Assembly (NCBI RefSeq): GCF_032854445.1
Contig: NC_088297.1
Span: 20,473,127 to 20,537,126, forward strand
Source: Liolophura sinensis
Lineage: Eukaryota > Mollusca > Polyplacophora > Chitonida > Chitonidae
Length of the DNA stretch: 64,000 nucleotides
Direction: 5' to 3'
Part shown: positions 47,253 to 56,257 of the stretch, one piece after another
Position numbering within the stretch: the stretch's first letter is position 1
How the letters are laid out: every line of letters begins with the position of its first letter
Made by a program: the position numbers and the translations under genes
The notes under the pieces: generated by a model
The model's input: the letters and a program-made list of their open reading frames with translations, nothing else
Told to the model about the DNA's origin: nothing
Database searches by the model: none

Positions 47253-47412
47253 TTTATTTCATTTATTTATTTCATTTATTTATTTCATTGGTGTTTTACC
47301 CCGTACTCAAGAATATTTCACTTATACGACGGCAGTGGAAGGAAACCGGGAAGAGCCCGAGGGAAGCTCCCGACCATTCGCAGTTTGCTGGAAGACCTTC
47401 CCACGTACGACT
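47253..47412 (-). mobile_element. Meta-type SINE, inverted, 5'-truncated
   Basis: TTATTTCA-rich tail, TTGGTGTTTTACCCCGTACT, CAAGAATATTTCACTTATAC, GGAAACCGGGAAGAGCCCGA and GACCTTCCCACGTACGACTG. A short deletion removes the GCCAGCATTATGG stretch. Confidence 0.92.
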
Positions 47413-47890
47413 GGGAAATATACTAATTTACCCAATTCCTGTTGTAGTATACAATTACTTTCACGCTTTTATGGAATTATTTATATTAATGGGTATTATT
47501 CTAACTTAGTCAAACACATGAAAGAGGATTATTCCATAGCAGGAAAGCGTTTGGATGATTTCGACAAACCAAAAACAGTCAAGATTCATACTAAACCTAA
47601 ACGCTCAGCTAAGTGGACGTTCGTTTCTGACCGACTGTTTCATGGGCATTGTGTTTTTCCACAGACATCAATAAATCATACGTTATCTGCTTGGATTTTG
47701 TGTCCCGGGGATAGTCCATGATGCTGAGAATAGACATCGACTGGTATTTGTGTTAACCTATTCCCTCAGATGATCTTTGTTAATTGTTTGGTGAAAATCT
47801 CAGAATTGATAAACTGTAGTCACGCTTCCCTGATTATGGGATAGCCAAAGGGGTTGTGAGTGGAGACAAAAGACACATAATCGTCTAGCG
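47413..47890. other. Single-copy DNA with an open frame
   Basis: The plus frame that starts in the SINE stays open to 47721 and its last 70 codons read protein-like (MKEDYSIAGKRLDDFDKPKT and a lysine-rich stretch). No splice sites bracket it and no domain is recognised. Confidence 0.2.
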
Positions 47891-47896
47891 TGAATA

Positions 47897-47936
47897 TATA
47901 TATATATATATAGATATAGATATAGATAGATAGATA
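47897..47936. repeat. (AT)n / (GATA)n microsatellite
   Basis: TATATATATA followed by GATATAGATATAGATAGATA. Confidence 0.95.
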
Positions 47937-48670
47937 CACGGGCGCGCACGCACACATGTGTATGTATTTTAAAAAGTGAATGTTCTAATGTGGAGAGCAG
48001 GTGTAACAAAAAAACAACACAGGAAACCTTCTCAAATTTCTACATCGTTATATTCCAGCTGCAGTTTTGAACCTTCGTTCTCATCAGGGATACTGAGTTG
48101 TATCAGTGTCAAAATCATGATTGTGTACGGTATGGTCAGTCGTTGCAAGATCTGTATTTTTCACAAATTACGCCTAATTTCTGTCGCTGTGGTAATTCCT
48201 ACAAGTTTTTCCATCTGCTACATGTGTGGAGTTAAAAAGCTCGGGAACTTGGAGCCATGGGTGTTTAAAAAGTGCTTCACACTGATTATCAAATTCACAT
48301 TAATCGATGAGATTTTCTCAATAGAATCAACGCAGTTTTCCAAGAATTAATATTTAAACATTGTTGAGTATTGATAAAACATTCCTGCAGACCGACCTCA
48401 GTGAATGATATAGCTTTTCTGCGCATGACAACTCTTTGGGCTGTTCCGCTGGTTAACCTATTCAGTGCAATATCCATGTACATCAAGATCATATCACGTG
48501 ACGTATGTTAAGTCTGTTTACAACAATACGCTGGCAGATATAGAGCCGAGAAGAAAGACTGTAACACCTTTTCAAGTTATGGAATTGGTCATTTTTCAAA
48601 ACATTTTTAGCTCCCAGTGTTTGTGTATAGTTGTTGGTCGACCTGGTTGATCAGGGTGCATATATATTTG
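47937..48670. other. Single-copy intergenic DNA
   Basis: Nothing supported on the plus strand. It would be the first intron of the minus-strand candidate at 48678. Confidence 0.4.
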
Positions 48671-48677
48671 TGTTTAC

Positions 48678-48839
48678 CAGATAGTCAGCATCGCTTTTTT
48701 GAGATAGAAACATGGTCTTCTTGCTAACAAAATATTGTTCTAGAACGGATATTGTTCCGCCATTTTTTCTAGTGAGCATATCTTCATTCATCAAATCGGC
48801 TGCGTTCGGTAAACTTCGCCGAGTAAACGATCTCCGCAT
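48678..48839 (-). CDS. Possible first coding exon on the minus strand, unknown product
   Basis: The ATG at 48837-48839 (context GACGGATGC) opens 54 codons that run to CTG|GTAAAC (GT at 48677-48676) in phase 0. The peptide starts MRRSFTRRSLPNAADLMNED, continues hydrophilic with KNGGT, and ends SQKSDADYL. Its composition is unlike the neighbouring AT-rich random frames. No TATA or CCAAT box was found, the donor lacks G at +5 and no second exon was found. Confidence 0.22.
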
Positions 48840-49605
48840 CCGTCACTAACATTTTTTTTTGTAATTTACTGATTGCTCTAAACAGAAGCTCTTCAGATAC
48901 CTTTTACCTAAGTAAACATTCTCTGAAGTAACACGAATTCCAGTTTGAGAAAAACCTGTTATAAGGTTGCTGGAAGATTGTGTATGTCATGTGAGTAGAT
49001 GGCGCTGATCTCTTTGATCTTTGCCGCCCTGCAGCAAAATAAAGACTCTTAGCAGGAGAATTTTTTTTTCTTTCGGCGATACGTTCTTCTCAATGAATCG
49101 GAACACTCCCTGAGTGTCTTGCCGTTCTCGTTTCTGGTTACAAATTCATTTGTTGCCATGGAAACGGTCATTAATTAACCAGGGTTGAAATCAGCAACAA
49201 TCCTATTAAACCCATACATATACATTCGTGTATATTTTGGTTCTTGCGTTCCCTCTGTCACAGTCTGATGTTCAAGCATCCCCATATATTCTACCAGCAG
49301 CACAGTAATTATCGTCTCTCTCAAATGCATCATTGTAATCCGATATGTAATGCCAGGGCAGGTATAGATACGCTAGTGAAAGTAATCCAGGCTATCATGT
49401 TACCTGCTAATGGACCTATATTAATACATGCCGTGCGTTCATAAGGCTTTCTCAGATGTCACGGTATTCATCTACATACATAAGCCTACAGGGCGCCAAC
49501 ATACTTAGTGCTCAAGCCCCTTTCTCACGATGCGACTTACAGCAGCGGCAAATTTGTAGAATTCAACAAAACAGAAGCACCTACATAATAAATGCTTAAT
49601 ATAAA
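48840..49605. other. Single-copy intergenic DNA
   Basis: No further exon supported. Poly-T runs near 48850 and 49064. Confidence 0.45.
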
Positions 49606-49745
49606 ATGCTGCATATAGAGTAAAAGAAGAGCAGCGAGGACAGTGTGATAGTTGATAAATTGTCACACGTAATCGGTGAATTCCAGCCTTTTATCGGTTT
49701 ACCTCACTTAGGGTTTTATTATGACTGTTCATGAAATTTCTTAAA
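49606..49745 (+). repeat. Dispersed repeat family D, copy 4
   Basis: GCATATAGAGTAAAAGAAGA, AGGACAGTGTGATAGTTGAT, AATTGTCACACGTAATCGGT, CCTTTTATCGGTTTACCTCA, CTTAGGGTTTTATTATGACT, GTTCATG: the full block order of the family. Confidence 0.75.
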
Positions 49746-49910
49746 TAGTAGCAACTCACACGCTTGTACAATTGCTTAAGTAGAATTAAGTAAAAAGAAA
49801 TACAGTGTTGTTAACTGCATTAAGTGAACAATCATGTGAAAACAATTCCCTAAGCTTAGTCCACCAGCAGAATTTTGTTTTATGCAGGAAAACGATATAA
49901 AATACTATAG

Positions 49911-50181
49911 CATAGAGAGTAAAACCAGAGCAGTGACGACATTGTGACAGACGTACAGCACAGAGAGTAAAATCAGAGCAGTGACGACATTGTGATAGAC
50001 GTACAGCACAGAGAGTAAAATCAGAGCAGTGATGACATTGTGATAGACGTACAGCATAGAGAGTAAAATCAGAGCAGTGATGACATTGTGATAGACGTAC
50101 AGCATAGAGAGTAAAATCAGAGCAGTGACGACATTGTGATAGACGTACAGCACAGAGAGTAAAATCAGAGCAGTGATGACT
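49911..50181 (+). repeat. 48-bp tandem array built from a family D module
   Basis: About 5.6 copies of GACGTACAGCACAGAGAGTA, AAATCAGAGCAGTGACGACA, TTGTGATA. Each copy equals the start of the family D element (compare 49606-49660). Since 48 is a multiple of three, frames remain open (156 and 82 codons on the minus strand, 16-residue period); these are artefacts. Confidence 0.93.
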
Positions 50182-50363
50182 TTCTGTCATAAACTTTGAT
50201 GTATTACGTACACTGTACAGTCTATGTCTTATGGCAAACGCTCTGCATGCACTCAAGGTTGATGACTGCCTGTCTAAGCGTTCTCACGGAGACCTCGAAC
50301 CTGCAGTGGGATCACGTAAAAAACCGGATCGACAGAAGTAGGCGGCTCTGGAGGAAAAAAAAC

Positions 50364-50370
50364 ATGGCTG
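50364..50370 (+). CDS. Weak candidate for a minimal first coding exon
   Basis: ATG in an excellent start context (AAAACATGGCTG) is followed after seven coding bases by a donor G|GTATGT (GT at 50371). The upstream 80 bp is also open in this frame and reads TSNLQWDHVKNRIDRSRRLW, so it might instead be the end of a longer internal exon. No promoter motif or partner exon was found. Confidence 0.15.
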
Positions 50371-50381
50371 GTATGTGATTG

Positions 50382-50802
50382 AGCCCATGTAATTGTATAC
50401 GGCTAACCGAAACCAGGCATTTTGATGCGGCAAGGCACAATAACCAAATGAAATCAACATCGATCGGGGGCCTTTCATAGAGCTGCAGTAGAGAAGACCG
50501 GATCTGTAGCACGATCCAGCGTTTGTATTCAGCCTTCATTGCTACCATCATTATCGTCATTACGTTATGTATGTCGACTAGACCTGTATCCCGTTTAATC
50601 TCCCTAGTGAGGTTTAGGGAAAAATCACGGACTTACAGAAGGGTGAAAGTCTGAAAGGAAAATGCAGCACAAGAACGGTTTATAAAGATTGTAAGAACCT
50701 TTCAAAACATAACGTCCTTATTTATGTCAGTGCAAAAAGGTGTGCGTGGGTCGTCTATAATTCTATATACAGCAATTTATAATGATTCGGTGGTTTTGTG
50801 GG
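50382..50802. other. Single-copy intergenic DNA
   Basis: Nothing supported. Confidence 0.5.
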
Positions 50803-51712
50803 TCCGAATACTGTAAGCGGTAATTATTCATCGTGGATATGTTGTCTGTCTGTGTACAATAGGCTGTAATAATTCACGCGGTTTTTCGAATACTGTAAGC
50901 GGTAATTATTCATCGTGGATATGTTGTCTGTCTGTATACAATAGGCTGTAAATAATTCACGCGGTTTTTCCGAATACTGTAAGCGGTAATTATTCATCGT
51001 GGATATGTTGTCTGTCTGTGTACAATAGGCTGTAATAATTCACGCGGTTTTTCCGAATACTGTAAGCGGTAATTATTCATCGTGGATATGTTGTCTGTCT
51101 GTGTACAATAGGCTGTAATAATTCACGCGGTTTTCCGAATACTGTAAGCGGTAATTATTCATCGTGGATATGTTGTCTGTCTGTGTACAATAGGCTGTAA
51201 TAAATTCACGCGGTTTTTCCGAATACTGTAAGCGGTTAATTATTCATCGTGGATATGTTGTCTGTCTGTATACAATAGGCTGTAATAATTCACGCGGTTT
51301 TTCCGAATACTGTAAGCGGTAATTATTCATCGTGGATATGTTGTCTGTCTGTGTACAATAGGCTGTAATAATTCACGCGGTTTTTCCGAATACTGTAAGC
51401 GGTAATTATTCATCGTGGATATGTGTCTGTCTGTATACAATAGGCTGTAATAATTCACGCGGTTTTTCCGAATACTGTAAGCGGTAATTATTCATCGTGG
51501 ATATGTTGTCTGTCTGTGTACAATAGGCTGTAATAATTCACGCGGTTTTTCCGAATACTGTAAGCGGTAATTATTCATCGTGGATATGTTGTCTGTCTGT
51601 ATACAATAGGCTGTAATAATTCACGCGGTTTTTCCGAATACTGTAAGCGGTAATTATTCATCGTGGACATGTTGTCTGTCTGTATACAATAGGCTGTAAT
51701 AATTTACGCGGT
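50803..51712. repeat. 83-bp tandem array, 11 copies
   Basis: The unit is TTCCGAATACTGTAAGCGG, TAATTATTCATCGTGGATAT, GTTGTCTGTCTGTGTACAAT, AGGCTGTAATAATTCACGCG. CTGTAAGCGG recurs at about 50811, 50894, 50979, 51060, 51144, 51227, 51311, 51393, 51474, 51556 and 51640. Copies differ by only a few bases (GTGTACA/GTATACA, T-run length). The two halves both begin TAAT.ATTCA, so the unit is a dimer. Confidence 0.97.
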
Positions 51713-52480
51713 TTTTTTTTGTTTGTGTTTTTTGTACACAATAAGGATATAATATATGGTAGATGGATTGTCTGCCGCTACACAGATGTTTGTAATAATT
51801 CTTGGTGGGGTTTGGTCTGTCTGTGTACAGATGTTTGTAATAATTCACAGTGGTTCTTGTCTCTATAAAGAAGCTGGTAATAAATGATAGTGTGTTTTGT
51901 CTGTCTGTGTACAGATGTTTGTAATAGTTCATGGTGGTTTTGTCTTTTTGCGTACGGAATGTTATAATGGTACATTCTGTACACAGTTTTAAGCAGTGAT
52001 GGGTTATGTCTCTCTGTATACAGATGTTTGTTAATAATTCATGGTTGATCTTGTCTGTATAAAGACCACGTATGTTGTAGTAAAATGATAATAGGTTTTG
52101 CCTGTGTGCATGAGGTTGTAAATAATTCATGGTGGGTTTTGTCTGTCTGTTATCAGTCATAAATAATAGTGGGCTTTATCTGTCGGTACAAGAGGTTGTA
52201 ATAAATGATAGTGGGTTTTGTCTATCGGCGCAGGAGGTTTTAATAAATGATAGTGGGTTTTATCTATCGTGCAGGAGGTTGTAAATAAATGATAGGGGGT
52301 TTTGTCTGTCGCAACATGAGGTTGTAATAAATGATAGGGGATTTGTCTATCGATATACAGAAGTTTGTTATAAATCGTATGTGTTTTCTCCGTCTGTGGA
52401 AGAGTATATCGTAGAAATTCACAGTAGGATTCATCGGTCTGTTTACAACAGATTGTAAGTTGTTGTGTGTTTTAGCCGTT
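51713..52480. repeat. Degenerate ~42-bp monomers flanking the 83-bp array
   Basis: Diverged units of the type GTAATAATTCATGGTGG, TTTTGTCTGTCTGTGTACAG, ATGTTT recur 15-18 times with length variation. They match the half-unit of the 83-bp array. The 168-codon minus frame (repeating NYYKHLYTDRQ) is an artefact. Confidence 0.88.
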
Positions 52481-52847
52481 TGAACAGAACACAGAAGTTG
52501 AAATAAATGCAGTAGATGCAGTACTTTTAGTGTCTGTTCGTGATAATATGCAAGATATAAGTGTAGATTTATTGGTTTACAAATGTGTGGGGTATTGTTT
52601 CAAAAGCTCGTTCATGAATGCGGTCTTCCGAACTATGATTTAAATGCGTCTTTGAACGGGTACATTTGCACCAAGACGAGGATTTTTGTTTTTATAGATG
52701 GGTTGATTAAAGTACACACCAGACTGTACATGTACATGTCTTACGGACTCTTTTCCTGCTTTACTGTGGTATAATCCAGTTTGTGTGTGATAGCTTTTAC
52801 ATAGAGGTGAGAAAAATAAATAGAAGTTTGACATCTGGTTGTTGTAC
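52481..52847. other. Single-copy spacer between arrays
   Basis: No gene supported. Confidence 0.5.
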
Positions 52848-53550
52848 AGGAGGTCAGTATGAGTACAAGTTTGGGATCGGGTTGCTATACAGAAGGCCAG
52901 TATGAGTAGAGCTTGGATCGGGTTGCTATACAGGAGGCCAGTATGAGTACAAGTTTGGGATCGGTTGCTATACAGGAGGCCAGTATGAGTAGGAGCTTGG
53001 GATCGGATTGCTATACAGGAGGCCAGTATGAGTAGGAGCTGGGATCGGGTTGCTATACAGGAGGCCAGTATGAGTAGAAGCTTGGGATCGGATTGCTATA
53101 CAGGAGGCCAGTATGAGTAGAAGCTTGGGATCGGATTGCTATATAAGCCAATATGAATATGAAAGCTTGGGATCGGCTTGTGATTCAGGAGGCCAGTGCG
53201 AATATAGAAGCTTAGATCGGCTTGCTATATACACGGCCAATATGAATAGAAGCTTAGGATCGGGTTGTTATATAGCAGGCCAATGTGAATATAGAAGCCT
53301 GGAATCGGGTTGTTATATGGGGCCAGTATGAATAATAGAATCCTGGGATGGACTTGTTCTATAGGCCGGAGACCAATATAAATATAGACGCCTGGCATCG
53401 GCATGTTATATAGGAGGCCAATATGAATTGTAACTTGGGATCGGTTTGTTATAGGAGGCCAATATGAAATATAGAAGCTTGGGATCGGCTTGGTTATATA
53501 GGAAGCCAGTATGAATATGGAAGCTCTAAATCAGGTTTGTTATATAGAAG
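52848..53550. repeat. 43-bp tandem array, about 16 copies
   Basis: The unit is GGCCAGTATGAGTAGAAGCT, TGGGATCGGATTGCTATACA, GGA. The first seven copies are similar; later copies drift in sequence and length. Confidence 0.95.
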
Positions 53551-54340
53551 CTTGATATTGCGAGTGGACACTGAATACGGGATTGCCATTGGATAGTTAT
53601 TGATGGGCAATACCTCTTAAAGTCGGTGGAGCTCTAATATATTGGGTTTGACAGGGATGCCTTTCGGAACATCCTGACCTTTGGACAATTCCAGTGTCGT
53701 ATAATGTCAATGTTTGTAATTCCCCTCAGTGCACATACAACCGTTGAGGTCAGGTTAGCCGATCGGAGCCCGAGTGGCTGCCTGCAAGTCCCTACCGTAC
53801 TGAGAAGTGCTTCTCTCGGATTGTACAGCAAACTGATTTTGAAGAATGTTTGGTATCGATTAGGGAACGTGTTGAGGGCATAGCGCACGGCATATTAAGT
53901 AGAAATCTTGCGGAGAGCGAGAGTTGCCCGTCAGAATACGTAGACATATACTCTCGAAAGGTGACCAGTGACTGATATTCCATCTAGCTGTGTGTATACG
54001 GTCGCTGGACAACGCTCTTATCTCGTCCAGCGCTATAAACAGAGGTCCTGTATAAGCAAAAAGTCAGGGCATTTTACTCGACTGGTTAAACTTCACCTCA
54101 GCGTTCAAGAAGAGTGGGAAATTACGAATCACGTATGTATTATATTAATCGCACTGGGAACACCGATCATTCATTGCTAAGCAAGACCAAGCCAGGCTGC
54201 AGCTGGCAGGCAGGGATCTATTCGTAGCCTGAGTGAGTGGTCAGCGGGTTGATTGGAACTGGAAGAGTTTGGCGCGAACGAAGTCGCTTGGCTTGTTGCT
54301 CGCGTCCGAGCAACCCTTACGTCGTTGGCATTGATATCGC
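53551..54340. other. Single-copy DNA, first part of the island
   Basis: No repeat. The 54-kb side becomes GC-richer, with CCAGGCTGCAGCTGGCAGGC at about 54191-54210. Confidence 0.5.
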
Positions 54341-54908
54341 TAAACTATATATAGCTGGCAGACTGTGCCCTAGCTATCGGGGACGCTTCCCGGGAGAGTT
54401 CCGCGTGCCATCTGTGTCAGCAAAGAGACCAATTCTTCGCGCGACAACAACCCCATCTACGGTCAATCCACCTCTCACTACTGTCGGAACACCATTTCAA
54501 TCTACAACACAAATTACCTGCGACGGTTGTCATTTTGATCTGAGGATTGGTGCTGATGTTTTGACATTGCTTTCGGGAGGGTTGCGAAGACCATGTGAAA
54601 GCGCGTGTTTAAGTTCACCTAAGCGTGTCCTGCGTATCGGAGAATTGGTGGAAACAGCATTTGCTGTCGTTTTGGCCGCGATAACAACGAATTCACATTG
54701 CATTTGTCTAAAGGTGATCGTTACCATCGTGTTTCAGTCCGAACGGTATTTTGTTGTATCGAGCTGGGACCCGTATCTGCGGCGTACTACAAGCGCTGTC
54801 TTGAGACTGGTATTGTGCTGTCATCCACACCACTTATTTGTCATCAGGATTTCTTGTCGTCGTTCTTGTCATAACTACGCCTTTGGCATCCCAACGGATT
54901 TATCCTGA
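54237..54908 (+). other. Longest open frame (223 codons), no ATG
   Basis: Open between in-frame stops, but it contains no ATG codon, so it cannot be a stand-alone gene; it could only be part of an internal exon or a chance frame. Ser/Thr-rich first half and a valine- and cysteine-rich second half, no recognised domain. The local GC content, higher than the window average, makes such length less surprising. Confidence 0.2.
54346..54354 (+). promoter_or_regulatory. TATA-like element in the single-copy island
   Basis: TATATATAG in AAACTATATATAGCTGGC within otherwise GC-rich DNA. If used, transcription would begin near 54380 and the leader would extend to the donor at 55213. No initiation codon with a long frame follows, so a non-coding first exon or a non-coding RNA would be implied. 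Confidence 0.25.
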
Positions 54909-55206
54909 CGTTTCATATGCCTCAGAATATCTTACTGATTATGTGAGATTCGGATTACGATTTGGTACTAAATATAAATAAACGGGAAACAGTTATCCAT
55001 TCTGGCAATACCAACTTGATTAGGTACAATGATGACTGCGACTCTGTAAACGGTGCTCCTGATCGTTCTTACGAATTTCACAAGGCTATTGCCTTGGGAT
55101 TTTTTTTGTACCATCGGATTGGTTTATTCTGAATAGCAACACCACGGCGAGACAACTGTGTCACTGCGGGCTGAGATCAAGCATGCAGACAAGGTGTTTT
55201 GATCTC

Positions 55207-55218
55207 TGTGAGGTGAGT
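55207..55218 (+). other. Strong splice-donor match
   Basis: GTGAG|GTGAGTC: AG at 55211-55212, GTGAGT at 55213-55218, matching the animal donor consensus at every position from -2 to +6. With the TATA-like element at 54346 it could end an ~830-nt non-coding first exon. Confidence 0.3.
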
Positions 55219-56049
55219 CGCATACGACATAAACAAGGATTGACGTTTTGGCCTCGAAAATACCCGACATATTGTCCAAAAAGCACATATATTGTGTACT
55301 AAACTATAGTCTGTTATTCACTGTCTAGCTGAAAGGGACGGCAATCTGGCTTTAGTGATTCTTGTTTTTAGCTTTTTTTCGTTTATTTCTTTCTTTCTTT
55401 CTTTCAGTTCTCACCCCCAATCGTCAGCATGGGTTGATATATCTTTTCTATTACTGAAGCCTTCCATTCCTTTCCTTAGCTTGTTTCTTGTCGAAATTCT
55501 GTGAACAAAATACTGGGCATGGTAATTGTCACTTAGAAAGAGCACTTTTCAGTTAACGTTTCTGTTTTCGCACATAGTCTACAATTTGTGATGATATATC
55601 ACATTAACCCACCCTTCTTGTATAACGTCGTGGTTCCACCAACCAACTGGGTTACGGTCAATGGAATCGCTGTAGAGCCAGTTAATTCATTCGGAAGCCG
55701 TGTAAAATCTGAGGGGAAATTACTGAGTCAGCTAACTGTATACTCTCCATAGGTAATTTGTACTGAATAGGCAGTGTTTTCTGTCAAAGTGTCCGAATTC
55801 ATGGAAAGCCAGAAATGTAATTTGTGGCCACCTTCATCGACCTTTTCTACAAGCATATTTGTCTGACGTTCGATTTGAGGGTACAATCATGTCGCATTTC
55901 CAAAACGCTAAGAATCGTTGACCTTACAAAAACATGCACTAATTTTTAGACGTTAGCTTTTGTCATTATTTTTTTTTACTCTGCATATTTGTTGCATGTT
56001 AGCAATGGATACAACACAACACATTGTCCTGCATGCCGCTGCTATAATT
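55219..56049. other. Single-copy DNA, second part of the island
   Basis: A (CTTT)5 run ends in CAG at about 55386-55408. No exon supported. Confidence 0.45.
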
Positions 56050-56257
56050 GCAACGTTCAATATTTCTTCATGGTATTCATGGTAGGCCGTTGCAAATCCA
56101 CTACCTAACTGTGGCGCCAAATGTTACTTCAGAGAATCTCTTGGTCGGGATAGGGCTTTACAAATCCGCTACCGTGAAGTTGCCGATTGTGCATGGTGTA
56201 AAATGCAAATTCATGGCATCTTTCGCTCTGGATTAGAACACGACACGTTTATGAGAC
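56050..56257. repeat. Highly diverged leading units of the 79-bp array
   Basis: GGCCGTTGCAAATCCACTAC, CTAACTGTGGCGCCAAATGT, TACTTCAGAGAATCTCTTGG, TCGGGATAGGGCTTTACAAA and the following 80 bp align with two units of the main array, but at much lower identity. Confidence 0.65.

Noticed and set aside
47137-47721. 194-codon plus frame as a gene
   Set aside because: Its first half crosses a degenerate repeat and an inverted SINE, and no start or splice support was found.
49786-50256. 156-codon minus-strand frame
   Set aside because: It is a 16-residue period created by the 48-bp tandem array.
51654-52160. 168-codon minus-strand frame
   Set aside because: It lies in degenerate monomers of the 83-bp array and only reflects their periodicity.
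54237-54908. 223-codon open frame as a protein-coding gene
   Set aside because: It contains no ATG, starts from GTG right after a stop and shows no domain. Kept only as an open region.
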